Source: Pseudarthrobacter naphthalenicus (GTDB lineage: Bacteria > Actinomycetota > Actinomycetes > Actinomycetales > Micrococcaceae). From it: 64,000 nucleotides of DNA. The translations under genes and the position numbers were made by a program. Below, in pieces: positions 43,001 through 51,448 of this stretch. The stretch is from positions 40,250-104,249 of the forward strand of contig NZ_JARESG010000016.1 of assembly GCF_029076445.1 (NCBI RefSeq), in the 5' to 3' direction. The notes beneath the pieces were generated by a model. It searched no databases. It saw nothing but the letters and a program-made list of their open reading frames with translations, and was not told the origin of the DNA. The number at the start of each line of letters is the position of its first letter. Position 1 is the stretch's first letter.

Positions 43001-43418
43001 AAAAGCGGGCTCAACTACGGCACCAAGAAGTCACGGCGTTCACCGCAGCAGACGTTAGCATCATGCGACCGTCCGCGCCGCCAAACTACAGCCTGTAAGC
43101 CGGCCGCCCCTATTTTCGACCCCCACGGCGCGGCAGCGCCCCTGGACCGCTGAAAACGACAACGCGGCCTCGTTTGTAGCCGGAGCCAGATTCAGAAAGT
43201 CCGGGGAGCCTGCCAACGGGCGCAGAGTTCGTCCAGTTAGGGCACACCCCATCCTGACGTCAGGCGTGAGCGAAAAGCTCGTCAGAATAGGGTCCGAAAA
43301 GCAGTTCCTGCACTTGTCCGCCGAACAGCCTTGATTCAAACCTGACAGCTGGCCACGCTTGAGTGTCAGGGGCACCTGACGGATCGTGCTCGCGGTCGTC
43401 CCAGTATGTTTCGCGAGG
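43001..43418. other. Spacer with repeat core, no supportable gene
   Basis: About 420 bases between the insertion sequence and the NTPase gene. A minus-strand stretch near 43340-43415 reads 'DLAKHTGTTASTIRQVPLTLK', which looks like a helix-turn-helix scrap, without a full gene. It contains the 34-bp repeat core. Confidence 0.4.
43225..43258 (+). repeat. 34-bp repeat core, copy B
   Basis: Matches 2498-2531 at about 30 of 34 bases in the same orientation ('GTCCAGTTAGGGCACAC' core). It lies 160 bases past the 3' end of the NTPase gene. Confidence 0.65.
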
Positions 43419-46400
43419 TCATGGCCGCTTTAGTGAGACTTTCAATTTGGAGTCAGAACCGGCAGGGAACTTCGAGACAATTCCCCCGCGCTTCAGGCTT
43501 TCAAGTATGGCGTGATGCTCCGGAGTGTCATCGAGCTTAGTGGTAGACCAGCCTTTGTCCGCGATACGTGAGTACGGGTTTCCGAGGTGCCTGAGCAGAA
43601 CTTGCAGGTTCTCTAGTTCCAATGATGCAACCTTTCTAGCCACCAAATCGATGATCGTTGACTGGTTCACTCCTCCCTTTATCAGGAGATCGATTCCCAC
43701 CCAGGTCAGGTTCAGCTCACCTCGAAAGTCGGCCTCGGCGATTGCTTCGTATGCACTCTTCGGAACATTGTGGAACAAGCCCGCATTGATCTGTTTGAGA
43801 ACTGCACTGCGAAGTACGCTTCCTACCTTCTGGTTGGACATGATCTGAGGAAGGTACTCGGAAGCGAGCGTTGCGGGCGACACAAAGTTTTCATACTCGC
43901 TGGACGCCCTTATGGCATATTCCAGAGTTGGCCAGTCGACCATAAGCCGCGAGCTGAAGGCGTCCTCGTCATCAAGAATCAGTTCATCCTCAATCAGACG
44001 CCCGACCAGTTTGCCAGGTTCCGGCTTTATGGATGCAGTTCGCAGCTGCCCGGGGTCTAGTGAGAGCGCCAGAGAAATTCGATGTTCTAGATCTGGCAGT
44101 ACATGAGAAGCGTTGAGAACGGTGACGGCAAGGCCTGCTCTGCGCTCCTGCTCTGCGTCGTCCGAATACTGAATCTCAGTAGATTCTTTGAGCGATGAGG
44201 CCAGAGCCTCATCGATTTCCCCACGCCACTCGATGTACCTTGCGACGTTGTAGTAGGTCATCGAGGTGCGCTGACTGGCAACTATCGGCAGCCAAGCCTG
44301 TTGCGGCACATCAACGAGGTCATCAGCCCTGCAGTCAGGATGGGCGTTCCCCACGATGAAGGCAAAATCTGATGGCTCCCAATCTTTAGCGTCTCTCAAT
44401 ATGGCTGCAAACACAGCCGGTTCTTCGATGGTGTACTCCGAAGCGGGAGACTCCTCGTAGGCAGCCTTGTAGTCGTTCATGTGTGACATTGCATGGAGAT
44501 ATACCCCCGCACCAGCGTCCTTCAGGCGATCGAGTGAAAGGTTGTCGTCGTGGAGAATTCGTTCGAGATTCCTGGCGGACACGCGGTAGTACGTGGTCTC
44601 GGCCAGTTCCGTGCAGCTTTTGTCAGAAAGCCGTGACAGGTCTGGCAGTAGCGCACCGACTTTTCCGATGAATTCGATCGATTGCTTCGGTTCGGTGCGG
44701 CTTCTATCAGCAGTCAAGGAAGAAAACAATTCATAATTGTCTTCTACAAATCCACGGAGTTTTTCGGAATCGTCATACTCAATTTGGTTTGACCGCACCC
44801 CGATCGCCGCATCAATAAGGCCGGCCTTCTCTTGAGCATCGAGAGACGCGTCATCGGCTAGAAGGGTGAAGACGCACGGTACGAGAGGGGTCACCTCAGC
44901 GATGAAAGATTCCTTGTGCGCACCCGACGAGAGATAGATGCTGATGAACTTAAGTCCTTCTTCACCTGCTGCAGCTAGGGTCTTGGCGACAATGCCAGCA
45001 AGACGTGGTTGCTCAGATAATAAGTGATCAAGTATCGAAGTGTTGAACATGCTGCGTTCGGTTAGGACGGAAGCGCCTTGATCACGAAGGATTGCTTCAA
45101 CGTCACCACTATCTAGCGGATACTCGGGGTCAGCGACGCCGTGATCCACATTTCTCATGATGTAGATCATTGCGTCCGGTCGGATCACTTGGCCGTAGAA
45201 GGAAGACACGTGGAGGGTGAAGTGGGTCGTTATATATCCGCCTACTACGAGGCCAAGAACGAGCGGCGACGGCAACAAGTGCTCAGCAATTTCTCGGAAC
45301 GTCCGGGGAGGATCTCCCACAGCGGAGGTGTGCTTGAAATCAGAACGTTCGACTAGCTGGCTCCACGTGTGCCTCTGAAGGAAGGGGAGCAACGCGCTAT
45401 TTTGACCGATTTTGCGCTCGGCGGCCAGGACTTGAGACCGCTCGAACGGTTCGAGGTTGATGTCTTCCCCAATAAGGTTCTGCACGGTCTTGGTGGAAAG
45501 AACCATTTGGGTGACGTTGGTGTTGCTGTACGGGCTGTTGTTACGGACTGCAACGCTGAGCCGTGACTCCGATCGAGCAACAGCTTGCCAGAACGAAGGT
45601 TGTGCCACGGTGCCAGGATCGATGGGACTGCCGTTCACATAGATGGTGTCATGGACAAGGGCTGATCCCTCTGCTGTCACTAGGCTGCTGATTATGCTTC
45701 GGAATCGTGCAGCCAAGGCGGTCGCCCGGTCTTCTGTAGCTTGTCCTGTCTCAATACGTCTCCGCAGTGCTTGGTTATTATTGCGGATGGCCTGAACGTT
45801 TTCGCTAACTAATGTGCGCCATGCTGTGTACAGCTTATCGAGCGAGGATGTTCCATGGCGTATGGCTTCGAAATCTGCCATGTGCGCATTCTTCAAGAGG
45901 ATCATGGCAAACAGGCGGTCCGAGTCCAGTTCAGGGACAGGGTCGGCTACTTTGAGAAGCCGATGCTCGAAGATCTCGTATTCATTGACTATGTTGTGTA
46001 TGAGCCGCATATCAGCGACGTGGCGTGCCGCCAGGTCAATCAGATCCTTCGAGATCTCGTGCCCGCGCTTTTCCAGCAGGTCATGCATGAGGTCTCTTGC
46101 GTTTTTGTGCGTGATGAACGGAACAACAGGAATGACAAGCTCGAAGAATTTGGTGCGATTAGCCCGCTTGAGTTCCGCTTTGGCTTGATCGTCGGTCTCA
46201 TCGGCGTCACGGCCCAGCTTCTCGAACACGCTGTCCCGTACAGCGTAAATGAATCGGATGTCTCGGCCACCGAGTTGTTTAGCCGCATTGAGCAGGCTGT
46301 TCAGGGCCCGCAGACTTTCAAAAATGCGAGGATCATTGAACCGGTCAAGATCTTCAATGATAAGGATGTCGCGACTTCTGTTTGTCTCGAAGAAGTAGAT

Positions 46401-47102
46401 GATTTCATCTAAATACTCATCAAAGTAGCTATTTGAACGTGCTGGCAGGGTGATAGTTGCAGGACCAGCACTCACCTTTTCCACGCCAAGTCGCCCGTGA
46501 ATGAAGAGCCGAATAACGAGTACAACCACCCCGAGCATGAAAGGGATAGAGACGTAAACACTAAGAGTTCGAAGCCAAGAGGGCAGCGGCTCTAGGGCCA
46601 ACCCAACGTTGGGCAGGGCGGAAATATCTATTCCCAAAGCTGCCAGGATCACGAGGAGGGCGAGGCCGATCAAAAGGGCGTAGACGGACTCGCGCAACCA
46701 GTGAAACCGGGTGATCCGGCGGAACCGTGACTCTGGAGTAGAGGCCGGGCTCTGCTGGTATAAAAGCTGCTTGACGATTTCCTTCTGAATCCGGTTCGTC
46801 GTTGTGGATGCAGCGGGGTTGGTCTCTGCTGTGGGCGGACCCGTATTCTCAGGTTCTTCTCCGAGCGTCAGGAGAGAAACCTCGAGAACGCGTTCTTTGA
46901 ATCGGCGGGCAAGCTCAGCGAGGATGCTGCTTTTCCCTGTACCGTATGTTCCCGAAAGGGCGATGTTGCGCACGGTTGGTTGCTGCGTAAGAGCGTGTTC
47001 CAGAACGGATACATACGCGCTGTGGTGCGTTTGGTTGTATTTCGGTGCAAGTGGCTGGAGCTGGGGAACAACTTCGGCTCCTGATTCGACGCGTGCCGAC
47101 AA
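43419..47102 (-). CDS. YobI-like transmembrane P-loop NTPase, candidate defence protein
   Basis: About 1,227 residues from TTG 47102, which has AGGAGGGG at ideal spacing; longer frames to 47141 or 47165 lack a site. Walker A 'SGTYGTGKSSIL' at about 49-60, two closely spaced membrane helices (about 140-157 and 180-200), and Walker B 'DILIIEDLDRF' at about 245-255. The insertion of a membrane hairpin between Walker A and B and the DLDRF form are those of KAP/YobI-type STAND-like NTPases. The remaining 900 residues are largely helical, as in sensor/effector regions. Codon use and GC are clearly lower than in the neighbours, so it was acquired separately. No partner gene lies next to it. Confidence 0.75.
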   Translation of the reverse strand: MSARVESGAEVVPQLQPLAPKYNQTHHSAYVSVLEHALTQQPTVRNIALSGTYGTGKSSILAELARRFKERVLEVSLLTLGEEPENTGPPTAETNPAASTTTNRIQKEIVKQLLYQQSPASTPESRFRRITRFHWLRESVYALLIGLALLVILAALGIDISALPNVGLALEPLPSWLRTLSVYVSIPFMLGVVVLVIRLFIHGRLGVEKVSAGPATITLPARSNSYFDEYLDEIIYFFETNRSRDILIIEDLDRFNDPRIFESLRALNSLLNAAKQLGGRDIRFIYAVRDSVFEKLGRDADETDDQAKAELKRANRTKFFELVIPVVPFITHKNARDLMHDLLEKRGHEISKDLIDLAARHVADMRLIHNIVNEYEIFEHRLLKVADPVPELDSDRLFAMILLKNAHMADFEAIRHGTSSLDKLYTAWRTLVSENVQAIRNNNQALRRRIETGQATEDRATALAARFRSIISSLVTAEGSALVHDTIYVNGSPIDPGTVAQPSFWQAVARSESRLSVAVRNNSPYSNTNVTQMVLSTKTVQNLIGEDINLEPFERSQVLAAERKIGQNSALLPFLQRHTWSQLVERSDFKHTSAVGDPPRTFREIAEHLLPSPLVLGLVVGGYITTHFTLHVSSFYGQVIRPDAMIYIMRNVDHGVADPEYPLDSGDVEAILRDQGASVLTERSMFNTSILDHLLSEQPRLAGIVAKTLAAAGEEGLKFISIYLSSGAHKESFIAEVTPLVPCVFTLLADDASLDAQEKAGLIDAAIGVRSNQIEYDDSEKLRGFVEDNYELFSSLTADRSRTEPKQSIEFIGKVGALLPDLSRLSDKSCTELAETTYYRVSARNLERILHDDNLSLDRLKDAGAGVYLHAMSHMNDYKAAYEESPASEYTIEEPAVFAAILRDAKDWEPSDFAFIVGNAHPDCRADDLVDVPQQAWLPIVASQRTSMTYYNVARYIEWRGEIDEALASSLKESTEIQYSDDAEQERRAGLAVTVLNASHVLPDLEHRISLALSLDPGQLRTASIKPEPGKLVGRLIEDELILDDEDAFSSRLMVDWPTLEYAIRASSEYENFVSPATLASEYLPQIMSNQKVGSVLRSAVLKQINAGLFHNVPKSAYEAIAEADFRGELNLTWVGIDLLIKGGVNQSTIIDLVARKVASLELENLQVLLRHLGNPYSRIADKGWSTTKLDDTPEHHAILESLKRGGIVSKFPAGSDSKLKVSLKRP

Positions 47103-47661
47103 ATTAACCCCTCCTGTGATTGTGGTGCATAGCCGCCACATACGATCGGTTCCGACAATCAGCAAACCATCAGCATTCTTGAGACAGGCATTATGGGAAC
47201 AATGATGCCGTACAGCAACAAATCGGAATCACGAGTCAGCAAGATCGCGTCACGCTGCCCAACCCCACCAGAAGCCAACACCTGGCCGCGGGGTGGTCGC
47301 GAAACTTGGGCAGCATAGGCGCGGGTGCGCTCGTGGCGGTCCAACGCCTAAGCGCGGAGCCCACACTCGTTCGGGTGACCCGAGTGTCCTGCACTGCTCT
47401 GGATCTGGACAATGACAGTGGAGTGCTAGGGCGAGGGTGAGACTGCTGCCCACAGCCGGGGACAATCATGATGGGTTATCAACCGCTACTGCTGCCAAGG
47501 GAGCTACCCCGACGGCTCCCGAATTTCCAGCCGTGGATAACCCGAATTGACCCCAGCCATGGACAGCTAGAAGTCGGTTCAGCTCCGGCCGTGCGGTCCG
47601 GGCAGCAAAGGCTTAAGCGGGTCCCTCGTTCTTTCCATGCAATCGGGAACACCCAGCGGTG
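47103..47661. other. Upstream region of the NTPase gene
   Basis: About 560 bases with no supportable gene. Holds the NTPase promoter region and the second nested stem-loop repeat. Confidence 0.45.
47446..47595 (+). repeat. Nested stem-loop repeat, copy B
   Basis: Aligns with 2589-2730. Outer arms GGGTTATCAAC / GTGGATAACCC carry one mismatch; inner arms GGGAGC / GGCTCCC are intact. The 3' flank 'GAATTGACCCCAGCCATGGAC' is conserved between the copies. It lies between the NTPase promoter and the DUF4913 gene end. Confidence 0.7.
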
Positions 47662-48090
47662 CTAGTCAAAGATTCCTGCCTCAGGAGTCTTATGGGGCAG
47701 AGCTGTTCTGTCCCGGGCGGGGGTTTTGTGTCCGTCGTAGGCGCATTTTTTGAACGGGCCTTCTTTGTCCATGAGCATGCGCATGTGCGGGTCGGCATGG
47801 TTCAGCCACCAGGTACTGACCCCGAGGGCAGGCTCCAGCCGTAAGTGTTCCCAGGCCCGCCAAATGGCTTCCATCCGGATCAAGGCTTCGGGGTGTTTGT
47901 ACCACTCAGGGCACCACGCGAACGCGGCGCCCTCGTTGACTTCCCGGACGTAGGACTGGGCCAGGAGGTCAGCGAAGAACTCCACGGCGCTGGAGTACAC
48001 CAGTTCCGGTTCGGGCTCAGCGTGGCTGTGCCCACCGGCCGGGGACTGCTCCTCTTCGTCCCCGAAGGCGTCCGCGAACTCTTCACTCAC
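47662..48090 (-). CDS. DUF4913 protein of the conjugation operon
   Basis: 142 residues from GTG 48090, which overlaps the stop of the coupling-protein gene (GTGA). Acidic N-terminus, then the DUF4913 core 'VEFFADLLAQSYVREV' and 'WCPEWYKHPEALIRMEAIWRAWEHLRLEP' followed by 'STWWLNHADPHMRMLMDKEGPF'. The family is common in actinobacterial plasmid transfer clusters and has no known activity. Conserved Trp and His residues suggest a compact helical domain. It is the last gene of the transfer operon. A broken relative lies at 3.0 kb. Confidence 0.85.
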   Translation of the reverse strand: MSEEFADAFGDEEEQSPAGGHSHAEPEPELVYSSAVEFFADLLAQSYVREVNEGAAFAWCPEWYKHPEALIRMEAIWRAWEHLRLEPALGVSTWWLNHADPHMRMLMDKEGPFKKCAYDGHKTPARDRTALPHKTPEAGIFD

Positions 48091-49856
48091 GCCTTGTCTC
48101 CGTCCGTCCAAGGGTTATGAGCTGGCACGGCCACTGGCTTGCGCTCACTTGTTTCCGTTGCTGCGAGGGAGTCTTTGACCTTTTGGGCGTGGGGCCCGTT
48201 CATCCAGGGAATCGTTTCGATCATGGTGGCCGGGGCGCCGGAGGCGAGCAGGATGGCCCGGAACCTTGGCAGCGCTGTCAGGTCGGCGACGGACAGGATC
48301 TCGTCCTTGCTTTCCTGCCGGGAGGAGGAGGACCCTGCCTTGCTGTGGCTGCGGGAGACGTTGATATAGCTGTATTGGCCGATGAGGCGGGAAAGTTCGT
48401 CGAGGTAGCCGACTTCGGAGACGCCGCCGCCGTAGATTTTGACGTTGGATGCTGACCAGAGTTTCCGCATTCCTTCGAGGTTCCACACTTCCACGCCCTG
48501 GGACCAGGACTGCAGGATGGTCATGAGGATGATGCCGCGGGAGCCGTAGTGGCTGTACTGGTCCGGGAGTGCTTTCCACCGGCAGACGTTCGCCGCTTCA
48601 TCCAAGATCCCTAGCAGCGGTGTCGCGAGGCGCCCGCCGGGTTGGGACGTGGCGTACTTTTCGGCAGCTTCGACGACGGCGACGGTCAGGGCCGTGACCA
48701 GGGGTCCTGCGGTTCCGACGCCTTCGCGGGAGAGGCTGTAGAGCGTGCCTTTGCCGCGGACGAAGTCTTCGGGGACGAACTGCGGACGGGGGTCGGTGTC
48801 GACCGTTGTACCCGGTGTTGGGGTGACCCATTGGCTGACGTCCCGGTCGGTGAGGCAGGAAACCATTTGCCGGGCGGTGCCATAGACGCCGGCGCGCTGT
48901 TTTTCCGGTTCCCGGATGTGGCCGATGACCATGTCTGCCAGCAGGTCAAACCCGGCGGTGCGGAGGATGTCTGCCGGTGCTTCGTCGTGCGGGCGGGTCA
49001 GCCAGGTGTACACCTGCGTGATCGGGGCGGCGCTGAGCGAGGCGGCGAGCAGGAGGGCTTTGAGCAGGTTTTGCCCGGCCGGGTCGAAGTAGGCATCGGG
49101 CTTGGTTCCGGGTTCCCGGGAGCCTGCGGCGAAGTGCTGGGCCATGTTCCCTGCCGTGGCTTCATTCTTCACGTACGAGAGCGGGTTCCACCACCAGGAC
49201 GGCTCTTCCTCCGCCACGGCCTGCGGGTCAAAGACCCACACCTGCCCGGCCTCGGAGCGGATGGGGCGGGTGACGTCGACGATGTCGCGTTTGTTCGACG
49301 TGGCGATCACTGCCCCGGGGGCGTCCAGGATGGCGGGGACGGCGTAGGAGGTGGTTTTCATCGTGCGGGGCCCGGCGATGAGGATCAGCATGTCCTCCCA
49401 GGATGCCCAGAGCGGGCGCTTCCCGGCAACGCTGCGGCCGAGGCGGACACCGGTGGAGTTTTCCACGCCGAGGCGCACGGCCGTGGCCGTGGCGCCCTTG
49501 GTCGAGAGGTGGTTCAGGTCCTTGCCCCGGCCCATGTACACGGCAGCCTTGTCCACCCGGGTGCGTTTGTTCGCGGTCCGGGACCGGACCACCAGCACCG
49601 TCACGACCAGTGCGATCAGGACACCGGCCAGCACGCAGGCCACCACTGTGGACTGGTCTGGCCAGGGCACACGCCCCTTGGCCAGCCCCGCGACAAGATC
49701 AATGGGGTGCGCCGGAGGTGCGGCAATGTCGGCCATCCAGGACCCGAGGTGGGCGGCGACCCAGGTACCGCCGCCGAAGATGGTGGCGGCCCCAATGGCC
49801 AGCCAAATCCCCAAAGCGTCGCCGAGGCCTGTTCCCTTGCGGTTCGGGGCACTCAT
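48087..49856 (-). CDS. Type IV coupling protein (VirD4/TraG-like)
   Basis: 589 residues from ATG 49856, overlapping the upstream stop (ATGA). Two N-terminal helices (about 15-37, 70-90) precede the ATPase: Walker A-like 'LIAGPRTMKTTSYAVP' (about 159-174, unusual GPRTMKTT), 'VIATSNKRDIVDVTRPIR', Walker B 'LLGILDEAANVCRW', and 'SHYGSRGIILMTILQSWSQG'. This is the TraG/VirD4 family that feeds relaxase-DNA complexes to the channel. The P-loop has Pro-Arg-Thr-Met in place of the usual Gly-rich residues but keeps Lys-Thr. The relaxase it would serve is not in the window. Confidence 0.88.
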   Translation of the reverse strand: MSAPNRKGTGLGDALGIWLAIGAATIFGGGTWVAAHLGSWMADIAAPPAHPIDLVAGLAKGRVPWPDQSTVVACVLAGVLIALVVTVLVVRSRTANKRTRVDKAAVYMGRGKDLNHLSTKGATATAVRLGVENSTGVRLGRSVAGKRPLWASWEDMLILIAGPRTMKTTSYAVPAILDAPGAVIATSNKRDIVDVTRPIRSEAGQVWVFDPQAVAEEEPSWWWNPLSYVKNEATAGNMAQHFAAGSREPGTKPDAYFDPAGQNLLKALLLAASLSAAPITQVYTWLTRPHDEAPADILRTAGFDLLADMVIGHIREPEKQRAGVYGTARQMVSCLTDRDVSQWVTPTPGTTVDTDPRPQFVPEDFVRGKGTLYSLSREGVGTAGPLVTALTVAVVEAAEKYATSQPGGRLATPLLGILDEAANVCRWKALPDQYSHYGSRGIILMTILQSWSQGVEVWNLEGMRKLWSASNVKIYGGGVSEVGYLDELSRLIGQYSYINVSRSHSKAGSSSSRQESKDEILSVADLTALPRFRAILLASGAPATMIETIPWMNGPHAQKVKDSLAATETSERKPVAVPAHNPWTDGDKA

Positions 49857-51448
49857 GCCGCACCTTCTTCCCGGATCGGAGCTGCCGCATCCATCAGGGT
49901 TTCTGCCGGTGCGTGCCAATGCCAAAGCTTATTTGTGTCATTCAGTGAGGCCTCGATGGAGGTCAAACCGATGGTCACGGGGATGCCGGGGCGGCCGCCG
50001 ACCTTGATCAGGAACTTGCCCCGGCCCGGCGGTTCGACGTCACCGCCGCGGGAGTCCCACGCGGGCGGATCCTGCCAGGAGATGAGCTTCTGCTGTTCCT
50101 GCCTGGAGAGCGGGATCGCAGCGGTCAGCAGCGGCATCTCCGAAGCCGGGAGTCCTGCGCAGATGACCATTCCGGAACGTTCAACAAACCCGCGCGCTTT
50201 CATCCTGTCTTCCTCCGCCGGGAGGGCCAGCAGGTCGGACATGGTGTGGGAGATCATGACCTGCCCGACACCAACGGACCTGTTCAGGCGGGTGAGGGCG
50301 TCGACGCGGTCGACCATGCCCTTGCCGGAGCGCAGCGCCCGCCACAGTTCATCGAGGACGACGAAGTAGTTCCGGCGTGGTTCCAGTCCGGCGTCAGCGA
50401 GGGCGTTGGCGACGTTGACAGTCCCGAATCCGTAGGACCAGCACGCGAGGAGGACCGCTGCCTGGAGGTCGGTTTCGGTTTCGTCGATGCTGGAGACATC
50501 GAAGACCACGGCCCGGTCCCGCCGCATGGGGTTAGTGGTCTGGGCGGAGAAGATTTCGCCGAGTTTCCCGCCTCCGGTCAGGCCCAGCAGGGTCGCTTCC
50601 AGCGCCCGGGTCTCCTGCAGGTAGACGGTCATGTCGCCGCGGTCCAGGGCGACCTGCCGCAGCTCGGCCGGGGCCGCGATGATGACGTCGAGAAGGTCTT
50701 TCAGGACCGGAATCCCGTCGAACGTGTCATCGAGCACCCGCAGGGCCCGGTCCAGGATGGTCTGTTCCTGATCCGTCGGAGGTGAGTTCCGGCTGATTGT
50801 GATGAGGGAGACGACCATATTCAGACGCCGGCCGTGGGCATCAGCCCGGACCCGGACGGCCGCGTCGTGGTGCCCTTCTTGCTCCAGCAGCTGGGCGACC
50901 TCGACGGCCTGGCCGGGATCAAGGATATTCAGGTAGCCCCGTCCCCGGCCGAGCCGAATGACCTGCCCGCCCAACGCCTCGACCGCGTCGACGTGCTCTG
51001 CCTTCAGGTCCCCCAGCACGAGGGGATGCACGCCCTGGCCGGAAAGGCCAAGGAACATCCTGCGCACCAGCGTGGACTTACCCAGCCCGGGCTTGCCCAG
51101 AATGAACGCAGACGGGTTGGAGATCAGGTGGGCGCGCTGGAACCAGCTGATCGGGTCGCAACAGACCGTCGCCTGGGTCTCCTCATGCCGGCCCAAAGGC
51201 ACACCAATCATCGGCGACGACGTGCCGGAACTGAACGGCCACAACCCGCACACCTGCACCGTCGTGCCCCGGTACTCCCGCACCGCAGGAACCAGGGCAG
51301 CCGCTCCCCCGCCACGGCCGCCCCAGCCGCGTGAGCCGGGACCCCGGACACGGCCAGGACGCGGCGTCCCCTCCCCCTGGCTGGTGGAAGCCTTTGCTGT
51401 ATTTACTGTTTTCACTTTTTTCGCTTGCAGGAACGTGAAGCGTGCCAT
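49853..51448 (-). CDS. VirB4-like conjugation ATPase
   Basis: 531 residues, starting directly after the SCO6880 stop (TAAATG). After a basic, Gly/Arg-rich N-terminus come Walker A 'ILGKPGLGKSTLVRR' (about 115-128), 'LNILDPGQAVEVAQLL', 'VVFDVSSIDETE' and Walker B 'YFVVLDELWRALRSG', then 'VMISHTMSDL' as in VirB4/TraE C-terminal domains. It lacks the N-terminal half of VirB4, which may be supplied by the SCO6880 protein. It energises pilus/channel assembly. Confidence 0.85.
   Translation of the reverse strand: MARFTFLQAKKVKTVNTAKASTSQGEGTPRPGRVRGPGSRGWGGRGGGAAALVPAVREYRGTTVQVCGLWPFSSGTSSPMIGVPLGRHEETQATVCCDPISWFQRAHLISNPSAFILGKPGLGKSTLVRRMFLGLSGQGVHPLVLGDLKAEHVDAVEALGGQVIRLGRGRGYLNILDPGQAVEVAQLLEQEGHHDAAVRVRADAHGRRLNMVVSLITISRNSPPTDQEQTILDRALRVLDDTFDGIPVLKDLLDVIIAAPAELRQVALDRGDMTVYLQETRALEATLLGLTGGGKLGEIFSAQTTNPMRRDRAVVFDVSSIDETETDLQAAVLLACWSYGFGTVNVANALADAGLEPRRNYFVVLDELWRALRSGKGMVDRVDALTRLNRSVGVGQVMISHTMSDLLALPAEEDRMKARGFVERSGMVICAGLPASEMPLLTAAIPLSRQEQQKLISWQDPPAWDSRGGDVEPPGRGKFLIKVGGRPGIPVTIGLTSIEASLNDTNKLWHWHAPAETLMDAAAPIREEGAA

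Noticed and set aside
48642..50369. 575-codon open frame opposite the coupling protein and VirB4-like genes
   Set aside because: Spans two real genes on the other strand and has low-complexity Gly/Arg composition.
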